A DNA stretch of 64,000 nt from Roseivivax sp. THAF197b. Its GTDB lineage: Bacteria > Pseudomonadota > Alphaproteobacteria > Rhodobacterales > Rhodobacteraceae. The first letter of the stretch is position 1; every line of letters starts with the position of its first letter. The DNA is taken from the NCBI RefSeq assembly GCF_009363255.1, contig NZ_CP045318.1, positions 1,663,501-1,727,500 on the forward strand, read 5' to 3'. The translations under genes and the position numbers were made by a program. Positions 26,464-33,778 of the stretch are shown here, piece by piece. A model generated the notes under the pieces. It was given only the letters and a program-made list of their open reading frames with translations. It did no database searches and was not told where the DNA came from.

Positions 26464-26916
26464 TCAGCTGTGGCTCGCGAAGACCGAGGTCGCGCCGTCG
26501 GAGCCAACAAGCAAGGTGTCAAAAGCGTCACCGGCCCCGGGACCGCCCATGCCGGGCGAACTCATCGGCATGCGGGGGACAGTCAAACCGCGCGCCATCG
26601 GTTGCTCTGCTAGCAGCCGCGTGATGTCCGCGGCAGGCACGTGGCCCTCGATAAAATAGTCGCCCACGACCGCCGTGTGACATCCAGCAAGTTCCGGTGC
26701 AATTTGCAGCCGATCTTTGAACGCATAAAGCGCATCCTGATCGACGTCCTGCGCCTCGACCGCGAAGCCCGCTTGCCGGACATGATCGACCCAAGCGGTG
26801 CAGCATCCGCAGGTGGGGGTTTTCAGGACTTTAATGACCGGTTCCGTGTTGGCCAGTGCTCGCAGGGGGAGTGTGGCAGCCGCTCCGGCCAGCAAGAACG
26901 TACGTCGTTTCATCAT
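26464..26916 (-). CDS. DUF411 metal-binding protein (CopG-like)
   Basis: A 150-residue exported protein. RRTFLLAGAAATLPLRALA is a Tat-like signal. The mature domain has the DUF411 signature VLKTPTCGCCTAWVDHVRQA and HTAVVGDYFIEGHVPAADI. Family members occur in copper-resistance clusters and are thought to bind copper in the periplasm through the Cys motif. Its start overlaps the stop of the sterol-desaturase-like gene (ATGA), so it is the last gene of a minus-strand operon that begins at a CueR-type promoter near 29,972. Start choice between two adjacent ATGs is open. Confidence 0.85.
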   Translation of the reverse strand: MMKRRTFLLAGAAATLPLRALANTEPVIKVLKTPTCGCCTAWVDHVRQAGFAVEAQDVDQDALYAFKDRLQIAPELAGCHTAVVGDYFIEGHVPAADITRLLAEQPMARGLTVPRMPMSSPGMGGPGAGDAFDTLLVGSDGATSVFASHS

Positions 26917-27824
26917 GTGTTCCTTTTTGAGTTATCCGAGACCCTAGAACTGTGTTTTCGAGAGTCCAGAGGCTGTTCCTGCTCTGTCGGCGTGAGGGTG
27001 GATGTATCCAGGGCGTGTCCGCTTGCTGGCCCGCGAAGGGGCTGGATCAACATCCTGTCGACCCAGAGGTCGCGCGTCGTGCGAAACTGCTCGATACTGA
27101 TCGTCATTCCCTCGTGGCCCTTCGCGGGCTGGGCTACGTAAGTACCCATGAGGCGGTCCCACCACGGCAGGTTGAAGCCGTAGTTTGAGTTGGTTTCGCG
27201 CGGATCGACAGAATGATGCACGCGGTGCATGTCGAGTGTGACGACGATCCATCTGAGCCACCGGTCGACCGGTCTCGGCAGGTTGATGTTGGCATGGTTG
27301 AAGAGGGCAGTGGCGTTGAGGATGATCTCGAACAACAAAACCGCGACGGCGGGCGGACCAAGCGCTGCCACCAGGGCGAGCTTGATCGCCATCGAGATGA
27401 GGATCTCAATCGGATGGAAGCGTAATCCAGTGGTTGCGTCGAAGTCGAGATCCGCATGGTGCATCCGGTGCAGGCGCCACGGGGCCGGGACGGCGTGGAA
27501 CATGACATGTTGCAGATAGATCGCCAGATCGAGCAGCAGCATGGACAGGATCACAGCCAACCCGAAAGGAGCCTCGATAATGTTGAACAGGCCCCAGCCC
27601 CGCTCCTCGGCCAGGACCGCCAGACCGACGGCCAGGATTGGGAAAGACAACCGGAGGATCGCCGTATCGATCACGACAAGTGCCAGGTTGTTCGACCAAC
27701 GGATGACACGCGGAATGTCACGCCGCCGACGCGGGGCGGCGAGTTCCCAAAGCGCCATGGCGGCCAGCACACTCAAAAACGCCGTCAGACGAATCTCCGG
27801 CTCTGCGGCTAGTATTATGTCCAT
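26913..27824 (-). CDS. Sterol desaturase/fatty acid hydroxylase superfamily protein
   Basis: A 303-residue membrane protein with about four helices and the histidine clusters of the superfamily: HVMFH, HRMHHADLDFD, and HRVHHSVDPRETNSNYG with NHANI. These ligate a di-iron centre for hydroxylation or desaturation of lipids. The C-terminal ~45 residues are polar and probably cytosolic. ATG 27824 is preferred over the GTG just before it. It overlaps DUF411 by 4 nt and follows the CDF transporter closely. In a metal-resistance operon it could modify membrane lipids under stress; the substrate is unknown. Confidence 0.82.
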   Translation of the reverse strand: MDIILAAEPEIRLTAFLSVLAAMALWELAAPRRRRDIPRVIRWSNNLALVVIDTAILRLSFPILAVGLAVLAEERGWGLFNIIEAPFGLAVILSMLLLDLAIYLQHVMFHAVPAPWRLHRMHHADLDFDATTGLRFHPIEILISMAIKLALVAALGPPAVAVLLFEIILNATALFNHANINLPRPVDRWLRWIVVTLDMHRVHHSVDPRETNSNYGFNLPWWDRLMGTYVAQPAKGHEGMTISIEQFRTTRDLWVDRMLIQPLRGPASGHALDTSTLTPTEQEQPLDSRKHSSRVSDNSKRNT

Positions 27825-27830
27825 CACAGT

Positions 27831-28817
27831 CTACGGCCCTTCTGTGTTAGGGCTTGGGTGCGGATGCGCATCTCGCACATCAGTCTTTTCTTGCGCAGCC
27901 TTTGCAGCCGCTATCTGGACTATATCAAGATCCCGCGCGTGGCGCTCGTCGAGACACTCTGTTTCGAGCTGCAGCGTGACCATGTGAAACCCATGCTGTT
28001 CCGTCAGCCGCCGATAGGCCCTGTTCAGCAAATCCGCGGCCTCGGCGGGTGACTGATGGCGGATATGGGCGGAAAACGCGTGTTTGCCGCTGGTCAGCGT
28101 CCAGGCATGCACATGGTGAACATCCAGAACCCCGTCCTGCCCGATCAGGTCCGCTGTTACAGCGTCGAGATCCGTTCCCTCGGGCGTGCCTTCCATGAGA
28201 ATGTGGACCGCTTCCTTGATTACGCCCACAGAGGCCCAGAGGAGAACCACCCCGAACGCCATGCCGAGAATCGGGTCAATCGCCAGAAAGCCGGTGAACT
28301 CGATCACAAGGGCGGTGACGATGATCAGGAGGCTGCCGACAAAGGTCTGGATGATGTGCCAGAGCGCGCCACGGGCATTCAGATCGTCCTTGCTCGATTG
28401 CCACATCAGCGCCAGAGAGACCACTTCCGTGACCAGGCCCCCGAAGGCGACCCAAAGCATGGGGCCTGTGGCCAGGTGGATCGGGTCTCCGAGCCGCATC
28501 GCGCCCATCCAGATCACCAGAAGCGCCATGCCGAGAAGAAAGCCGCCATTCACCAGCGCCCCGATGATTTCGGCGCGGTACCATCCGAAACTGCGCGTCG
28601 AATCCGCTGGACGGCGCGCAATCCGCTGCGCGGTGATGGCCACGAGAACGCCGCCAACCGCCGACAGGGTGTGAAACGCATCCGACAGGACGGCAATCGA
28701 GCCAGTCCAGAGCCCGACGGCCAGTTCAATCACGAAGTAGACGCCGGTGAGCCAGGCCGAAATCACAAGGGCCTTGCCGGAACTCGGCATGTGCCCGGCG
28801 TGAGAATGACTGGCCAT
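27831..28817 (-). CDS. Cation diffusion facilitator (CDF) transporter
   Basis: A 328-residue protein with six predicted helices and a C-terminal cytosolic domain. SDAFHTLSAVGGVLVAITA carries the helix-2 metal-site pattern; here it reads SDAFH rather than the HxxxD/DxxxD of zinc exporters. Helix 5 is DPILGMAFGVVLLWASVGVI, and the C-domain has LDVHHVHAWTLTSGKHAFSA. The N-terminus (MASHSHAGHM) is His-rich. CDF proteins export Zn, Co, Cd, Fe or Mn by proton antiport. GGAGGAGAG precedes ATG 28817, which lies 1 nt after the TVP38 stop. Metal specificity cannot be assigned. Confidence 0.88.
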   Translation of the reverse strand: MASHSHAGHMPSSGKALVISAWLTGVYFVIELAVGLWTGSIAVLSDAFHTLSAVGGVLVAITAQRIARRPADSTRSFGWYRAEIIGALVNGGFLLGMALLVIWMGAMRLGDPIHLATGPMLWVAFGGLVTEVVSLALMWQSSKDDLNARGALWHIIQTFVGSLLIIVTALVIEFTGFLAIDPILGMAFGVVLLWASVGVIKEAVHILMEGTPEGTDLDAVTADLIGQDGVLDVHHVHAWTLTSGKHAFSAHIRHQSPAEAADLLNRAYRRLTEQHGFHMVTLQLETECLDERHARDLDIVQIAAAKAAQEKTDVRDAHPHPSPNTEGP

Positions 28818-28818
28818 A

Positions 28819-29481
28819 TCAGCTCTCCTCCCGTTGTGTACCGGTCTTTCGCGTCGCGGCGAAGAGAACCGACAGGCCGGTAAAGCCACCGAGCGCAAGC
28901 GCGGTCCATGTGGCAGTGCGGGCATCTCCGTTCATCGCCTGGCTGCCCATGTGAGCGAGCAAAAAACTCGCTGGAATAATCCCGGCCATCGTGGCCAGCG
29001 CGAACCTCCAAAGATGCAGCTTGCTCAGACCTGCGGCGTAACTGATCATATCGAAGGACAGAAACGGCAGCAGGCGACTGCCGAAGACCAAGAAGGTCAG
29101 AGTGTTCTGCGATCCGAACAGGCCTGTGTTAATCTTCTGACCGAGATGACGCTCAACGAAGGGACGACCGAGACCGCGGGCCAGACCAAAAGCGGCAAGC
29201 GCACCGAGTTCCGCGCCAAGAACGACAAAGAGTGTCCCGAACGTGTGCCCATAAGCCGCTCCGGCGGCGAGTGCGATCGGCGCCGAGGGCAGGGGGCTTG
29301 CGACGATAGCGATTGTCATAAGCGCCACGATAACAATTGGTCCGGCAAGACCTGCCGCCTCGATCCAGCGGTCAATTTCCGCGCGATCAGGCAGGCGAAT
29401 GTCAACGCCAAGGACGTCCGGGAAGGCCAATGCGACGACTCCCATCAGGAACACCGCAATAAGAAGGATGCGCATCATCAT
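28819..29481 (-). CDS. TVP38/TMEM64 (DedA-like) family membrane protein
   Basis: A 220-residue membrane protein with the VTT/SNARE-associated pattern: PLPSAPIALAAGAAYGHTFG, ELGALAAFGLARGLGRPF and VFGSRLLPFLSFDMISYAAG. About five to six helices. Family members influence membrane lipid scrambling; in metal clusters they are frequent passengers next to mercury or copper genes. It sits 3 nt after the stop of the upstream small membrane gene and 1 nt before the CDF start, so it is in the same operon. Three successive ATGs make the exact start uncertain by two residues. Confidence 0.85.
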   Translation of the reverse strand: MMMRILLIAVFLMGVVALAFPDVLGVDIRLPDRAEIDRWIEAAGLAGPIVIVALMTIAIVASPLPSAPIALAAGAAYGHTFGTLFVVLGAELGALAAFGLARGLGRPFVERHLGQKINTGLFGSQNTLTFLVFGSRLLPFLSFDMISYAAGLSKLHLWRFALATMAGIIPASFLLAHMGSQAMNGDARTATWTALALGGFTGLSVLFAATRKTGTQREES

Positions 29482-29484
29482 GGA

Positions 29485-29934
29485 TCAAAACACGGCATAG
29501 AGCAGAACGAAGAACGTCGCTGCCAAAAGGTCAAAGGCCACGCAGAATGGAATATACCAGTTCGGAATCCGGGCGAGACGATAAGAATTGTGGTGTGACA
29601 TGTCCCAAAGGGCGTGCAGGGCCAAGCCCAAGGGAAGGAAAGCCCAATGCCATATCAGCCCCAAAAAGGCTGCCGAGCCGAACAAAAGGGCGACGGCGAG
29701 CTCTGCCCAGAACACGCGCGCTCTGCCGTCCGCGGCGCCAAAGCCGATATAGGCACCGCCAATCAAAGAAAGCGTGATCGAAGCAAGAGCTATCGAGCTC
29801 TTTTCATCCAAAAACAGGTGAGCCGGCATTGTGAGCAAGACAAACAACACACCAACCCATACGGGAGATTTCAAGATATCCCCGTGTCGATGGTGCGATA
29901 CGTGATCGCCTGTCTTTTCGAAAATCTGTGCCAT
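29485..29934 (-). CDS. Hypothetical four-helix membrane protein, first gene of a CueR-type operon
   Basis: A 149-residue protein with a His-rich N-terminus (GDHVSHHRHGD) and four hydrophobic segments (e.g. PVWVGVLFVLLTMPAHLFL). Near the end HALWDMSHHNSYRLARIPNW carries more His. I do not recognise a characterised family. There is no Shine-Dalgarno sequence before ATG 29934, and the predicted -10 (TAGGTA) ends 7 nt upstream, so the transcript may be leaderless. It heads the operon TVP38-CDF-sterol desaturase-DUF411. A role in metal tolerance is inferred from promoter and neighbours. Confidence 0.7.
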   Translation of the reverse strand: MAQIFEKTGDHVSHHRHGDILKSPVWVGVLFVLLTMPAHLFLDEKSSIALASITLSLIGGAYIGFGAADGRARVFWAELAVALLFGSAAFLGLIWHWAFLPLGLALHALWDMSHHNSYRLARIPNWYIPFCVAFDLLAATFFVLLYAVF

Positions 29935-29941
29935 GGCTTTG

Positions 29942-29972
29942 TACCTAGGGATTCCAGCAACTGGAAGGTCAA
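29942..29972 (-). promoter_or_regulatory. CueR/MerR-type promoter of the membrane protein-CDF-DUF411 operon
   Basis: Minus strand: TTGACC (29972-29967), 19-nt spacer containing the dyad TTCCAGTTGCTGGAA, then TAGGTA (29947-29942). The 19-nt spacing with a central dyad is the MerR-family hallmark, and the sequence closely matches the copZ promoter. Confidence 0.72.
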
Positions 29973-30095
29973 GGGCTATCCATCCACGCGCGCAACGCAG
30001 CGCTCACTCAACCGTTCCACGGTGAGGTCAAAGGACCGATATCAGGACGTATTTGACGCTGACGCCAAGCTCATGTCCGACGCGCGTGGCGATTT

Positions 30096-30533
30096 TCAGT
30101 CATCTTTCGCCTTCTGCCAGACTTGCTGGCAGGCTGAGTAAAGAAACGTCGCTGACCAGGTCAGCAACATGAAGCCCAAAAGCGATTGCAGCATCAGCAA
30201 CAGTCGAAAGGGCCCGACCACCTCTATGGACGAATAGCCAAGGGTCGAGAACGAGATGCCCGTAACATAGAGAACATCCTGAAACATCGGCGGGCTGTTG
30301 CTGAACGATTGCGGCAGAACGCTTGTCACCACCATCGTATTGAACACGGCGAGCGTCACAAGTTCCAATACGTGCAGCAACAGCAACGCGGAAAACGTCA
30401 GGATGATCCGAAAGCCGGAGCCATCCGACCGCTGCGGGGAAAACTTCAGAATGCCCGATAACGCATAATGATGGACAATTCCCATCACGATCGCCGCGCA
30501 TATTCCGACAAACATAGCCATCAACTCGGTCAT
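30096..30533 (-). CDS. Ion-channel-domain membrane protein (Ion_trans_2-like)
   Basis: About 145 residues from ATG 30533; a start 48 nt further upstream is equally possible. Three to four helices: MTELMAMFVGICAAIVMGIV, ILTFSALLLLHVLELVTLAV, and a pore-loop segment TGISFSTLGYSSIEVVGPFR followed by a last helix. The TLGYSSIE loop resembles the potassium-channel filter TxGYGD but lacks its second Gly and Asp, so selectivity is doubtful. Small bacterial proteins of this family are common and poorly characterised. It is monocistronic and lies between two blocks of the island. Confidence 0.7.
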   Translation of the reverse strand: MTELMAMFVGICAAIVMGIVHHYALSGILKFSPQRSDGSGFRIILTFSALLLLHVLELVTLAVFNTMVVTSVLPQSFSNSPPMFQDVLYVTGISFSTLGYSSIEVVGPFRLLLMLQSLLGFMLLTWSATFLYSACQQVWQKAKDD

Positions 30534-30621
30534 ACACCCAAACCCGTCTTCCTGTTCAAACAGGTCAATTTGACCATACATCAGGCTTTTAGCACAACGG
30601 GACCAATTGATTCTTCACTGG

Positions 30622-31110
30622 TCAGGCCAACGCGGGGGGCAACCCGTTCAGGGCGACATCCACCGGAACGGTCGGCAAGTTCGATGCGATCCACCCAGGC
30701 CCTTCGCCTGATCCCAACATCCCTTCCGAGATATCGGCGTAGCCCGAATAACCAGCTTGTCTCAACGCTCGAAGCAGCGATGCGGAGCGTCCGCCAGTGG
30801 CGCAGATCAGTCCAACAGTGCGATCACCGCTCAGTTCCTTGGCCCTGAACAATCGGTCCGGAAAACCGGACGCGTGCATGCTTATCGGCCATACACCAGC
30901 ACCTACGCCGGTTTCTTGCCACTCTTTGTGCGTTCTGACATCGATGATCCGCGCCGTATCCGATAGAAGCGCGTCAAAGGCATTCTCTGCCGACCAGACA
31001 GATCGGCTCTGCGCCAACAGCGGTGACGCCGCGACGGTCAGCACCGTCATATGAGCACCCAGAACGAAACGGCGCCGGTTCAAATCAAGAGACATATTCG
31101 AAAACTTCAT
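30622..31110 (-). CDS. Exported rhodanese-like protein
   Basis: About 162 residues. The N-terminus NRRRFVLGAHMTVLTVAASP is a twin-arginine-type signal. The rhodanese domain follows: RIIDVRTHKEWQETGVGAGV, then the active-site loop ICATGGRSASLLRALRQAGY with the catalytic Cys. Such domains carry persulfide sulfur or act in thiol exchange. Start is ATG 31110 or the in-frame ATG 31095; neither has a well-spaced ribosome site. It is divergent from the two-component system, and two response-regulator boxes lie between them. A periplasmic sulfur or copper-thiol role is inferred. Confidence 0.8.
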   Translation of the reverse strand: MKFSNMSLDLNRRRFVLGAHMTVLTVAASPLLAQSRSVWSAENAFDALLSDTARIIDVRTHKEWQETGVGAGVWPISMHASGFPDRLFRAKELSGDRTVGLICATGGRSASLLRALRQAGYSGYADISEGMLGSGEGPGWIASNLPTVPVDVALNGLPPALA

Positions 31111-31192
31111 CCTTTGATCGGTTGCGATCCCAAAGGTCACATAACATACGCGCGACGCTACCCGGGAGCACGACACGGTGCAGGCACAGATT

Positions 31193-31237
31193 TGTATCCA
31201 TCTGTAGCAAGGGACTGACCTGATACAAACGGCTACA
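31193..31237. promoter_or_regulatory. Pair of opposed OmpR-type direct-repeat boxes upstream of the two-component system
   Basis: Site 1 on the plus strand is TGTATC-CATC-TGTAGC (31193-31208). Site 2 on the minus strand is TGTAGC-CGTT-TGTATC (31222-31237 in plus coordinates). The N4-spaced hexamer repeats fit binding of an OmpR/PhoB dimer. Related boxes occur at 40777, 53546 and 55768. Confidence 0.6.
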
Positions 31238-31283
31238 ATTCTGCCCATGAAACAGAATGCAACGATGATCTAGGAAGGACGCC

Positions 31284-32006
31284 ATGGGACCGCCACCTCA
31301 TATCCTTATCGTGGACGACCACGCTCAGATACGCGAAAGCGTCGCGCGCTTCCTGGAGAAGAACGGAATGCGCACGACCGTCGCCAGGGATGCCGTGGAG
31401 ATGGATGCCAAGCTGGCCACCGGTCACTTCGACCTCCTCGTGCTCGATGTCATGATGCCGGGCGAGGACGGTTTGTCGGTTTGCCGCAGACTTGCGCCAG
31501 AGGGTGATCTTCCGATCATCATGCTGACGGCGCTTGGTGAGGAAACGGATCGGATCGTGGGTCTGGAAATCGGTGCGGACGATTATCTCGCCAAGCCGTT
31601 CAATCCACGAGAACTGCTCGCCCGCATCAAGTCGGTTCTTCGGAGAAGCAACCGCGACGAACCTGTGGCCGGAAGCCTCGCTGGGAGGAAAGTCTCTTTT
31701 GCGCACTGGATACTGGATACCGACCGGCAGGTGCTGATTGACGAGTCCACCACCGAGACCCCATTGACGACCTCCGAGTTCAAATTGCTGGCGGTCCTGC
31801 TGGAACGCGCGAGGATGGTGCTCAGCCGTGACCAGTTGCTTGACCTGACCGCTGGGCGGACGGCAGGCCCGATGGATCGAACCATCGACAATCAGATCAG
31901 CCGTCTCCGCCGCAAAATCGAGCCGGATGTACTTAGGCCCAGTGTCATCAAAACGGTGCGGAACGGCGGATACTGTCTGGCTGCCGATGTCGAGGATGCG
32001 CCGTGA
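31284..32006 (+). CDS. OmpR-family response regulator
   Basis: A 240-residue protein. The receiver domain starts ILIVDDHAQIRESVARFLEK, with phospho-acceptor Asp55 in LLVLDVMMPGEDG and the switch Lys in DDYLAKPFNPREL. A winged-helix DNA-binding domain follows (TTSEFKLLAVLLERARMVLS, ISRLRRKIEPDVLRPSVIKT). AGGAAGG precedes the ATG. The kinase gene starts at its stop codon. Direct-repeat boxes upstream suggest autoregulation and control of the divergent rhodanese gene; similar boxes elsewhere in the island suggest a small regulon. The signal may be periplasmic copper or envelope stress; this is inference. Confidence 0.92.
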   Translation: MGPPPHILIVDDHAQIRESVARFLEKNGMRTTVARDAVEMDAKLATGHFDLLVLDVMMPGEDGLSVCRRLAPEGDLPIIMLTALGEETDRIVGLEIGADDYLAKPFNPRELLARIKSVLRRSNRDEPVAGSLAGRKVSFAHWILDTDRQVLIDESTTETPLTTSEFKLLAVLLERARMVLSRDQLLDLTAGRTAGPMDRTIDNQISRLRRKIEPDVLRPSVIKTVRNGGYCLAADVEDAP

Positions 32007-33472
32007 TGCGCCGTGCGATGAGGTCTCTGAGCGGCCAGTTGATCCTGCTTGTGGTCGCGGCACTTGTCGTGGCCCAGGCGATCAGCCTGTTCCTGTTCGC
32101 TGACGAGCGCACCCTTGCGATTCGTGCCGCATTGGGGTTCGAGGCCGCCGGTCGCGCAGCAAATGTCGCGCGGTTGATCGAGGAGGCCCCGCCGAAGTTG
32201 CAGGACTCGATCCTCCGCGCGGCGAATTCGCCATTGATCCGGTTTGATCTGTCGGACGTTCCGAGCGTGGAACACACCGGTCATTCGGATGGCGGCATCG
32301 TGGAAGGACGCATACGCGCGCTTCTGGGCGATAGCTACAGCCGGGATATTCGCGTTGAACTGCACGAGGTCGAGGGCGCGTTGCGGCCCCTTCCCAATCT
32401 CTCGGACGAGATGACGGAAATGCATCTCGCGATGATGCGCGGAGAGTTGACGGCGGTTGAGATGAACCTGTCGATCGCCATCAAGGGAGCGCGTTGGCTG
32501 AATGTCGGAACGCGGTTCGAGCGTCCGCCAATCCAATGGCCTTTCTATTCGATGCTGACCTTTGGAATTTCCGCCGGACTGCTCCTGGTGGCGATCTTCT
32601 GGTTTGTCATGACGCGCCTGACGCGTCCTTTGCGGCACCTCTCCAAGGCCGCGGACCATCTTGGCCGGGGCGAGGATGTGGGTGAATTGACCGTCGCGGG
32701 GCCGACCGAGGTCAAGGATCTGACCGTCGCCTTCAACCGCATGCAACGACGGCTGACCCGGTTTGTCAGCGATCGGACACGGATGCTCGCAGCGCTTGGT
32801 CACGATTTGCGCTCGCCGTTGACTGCTATGCGTGTCCGCGCGGAGCTGGTTGACGAAGAAGAGACGCGGGACAGCCTCATCGCATCGGTCGAAGAGATGC
32901 AGAGCATGGTCGAAGCGACGCTCACCTTTGCACGGGGCCTTACCGGATCCGAAGGTGCCGAAGTGGTCGATCTGCGCAATTTTCTGGACAGCTTGTGCAG
33001 CGATATGGCGGCACACTGCACCTTTGCCCCGAGTGATGATGTTGCCGTGCGGCTTCGACCCAACGCGTTCCGAAGGGCGCTGAGGAACCTGCTTGAGAAC
33101 GCCGTTCGCTACGGTGGTGCCGCAAAAGTCAGCTGGGCGACCCACGGTTCGAACCTCGTACTCAACATCGATGACAATGGGCCCGGCATTCCCGTCGACC
33201 AGTTGGAAAAGGTCTTCGATCCCTTCTATCGCCTCGAGCAATCGAGGTCTCTGGAAACGGGCGGTTATGGGCTTGGGCTCTCGATCGCGAGGACAATCGT
33301 CCAATCCCATGGCGGCGATATCCAGCTGGTCAACCATAACAGCGCGGGTTTGCGCGCTGTTGTCACCATCCCACTGGATGAAAGCGAACTAATCGAAGGA
33401 GAAACAGATGAAACTGAAAACGCTCATTCCAACGTTGCTGGCCAGCTTGCCCGCCAGCATGGCGCGAGCTGA
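32006..33472 (+). CDS. Sensor histidine kinase (partner of the OmpR-type regulator)
   Basis: A 488-residue kinase. TM1 is near residues 10-30 (LILLVVAALVVAQAISLFLF) and TM2 near 175-200; between them is a ~140-residue periplasmic sensor. A HAMP domain follows (LTRPLRHLSKAADHLGRGED), then the phospho-accepting His266 in LAALGHDLRSPLTAMRVRAE, and an ATPase domain with NLLENAVRYGG, DDNGPGIP and GGYGLGLSIA. The ATG at 32006 overlaps the TGA of the response-regulator gene. The sensor contains HLAMMRGELTAVEMN and H-rich VEHTGHSDGG, but no recognised metal site. Its end overlaps the SHOCT-protein gene. Confidence 0.92.
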   Translation: MRRAMRSLSGQLILLVVAALVVAQAISLFLFADERTLAIRAALGFEAAGRAANVARLIEEAPPKLQDSILRAANSPLIRFDLSDVPSVEHTGHSDGGIVEGRIRALLGDSYSRDIRVELHEVEGALRPLPNLSDEMTEMHLAMMRGELTAVEMNLSIAIKGARWLNVGTRFERPPIQWPFYSMLTFGISAGLLLVAIFWFVMTRLTRPLRHLSKAADHLGRGEDVGELTVAGPTEVKDLTVAFNRMQRRLTRFVSDRTRMLAALGHDLRSPLTAMRVRAELVDEEETRDSLIASVEEMQSMVEATLTFARGLTGSEGAEVVDLRNFLDSLCSDMAAHCTFAPSDDVAVRLRPNAFRRALRNLLENAVRYGGAAKVSWATHGSNLVLNIDDNGPGIPVDQLEKVFDPFYRLEQSRSLETGGYGLGLSIARTIVQSHGGDIQLVNHNSAGLRAVVTIPLDESELIEGETDETENAHSNVAGQLARQHGAS

Positions 33473-33713
33473 TGGTCCAGGCTCCTGGACAGGTCACATG
33501 TGGGGCGGAGGCTATGGCTTTATGGGCGGCTTCATGATGCTCGCCTTCTGGGGCGCCGTGATCGCATTGATCGTGTTTCTGGTGCTCAGGCTGCGGGACA
33601 ATGGCACCCGTCCCCCGGACTCGGACGCGCAGGAAGCGCTCCGGCGCCGCTTTGCGAATGGGGAAATCGACGAAGAAGAGTTCCGTCGCCGCAAAGCAAC
33701 GCTCGACGAATAG
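33408..33713 (+). CDS. SHOCT-domain membrane protein
   Basis: A 101-residue protein. A signal-like N-terminus ends near SMARADG; one transmembrane helix follows (GGFMMLAFWGAVIALIVFLV); and a short C-terminal SHOCT helix pair (AQEALRRRFANGEIDEEEFR) completes it. SHOCT proteins are small, often found beside heavy-metal genes, with unknown role. GAAGGAG lies before ATG 33408, and the gene overlaps the kinase 3' end by 65 nt in another frame, so it is co-transcribed with the two-component genes. Confidence 0.8.
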   Translation: MKLKTLIPTLLASLPASMARADGPGSWTGHMWGGGYGFMGGFMMLAFWGAVIALIVFLVLRLRDNGTRPPDSDAQEALRRRFANGEIDEEEFRRRKATLDE

Positions 33714-33778
33714 ACCCCGCCGCGGACGCCAAAGCCGTCCGACGCGACGCCCACCGACACTGGATAGGAAAGAACGCC

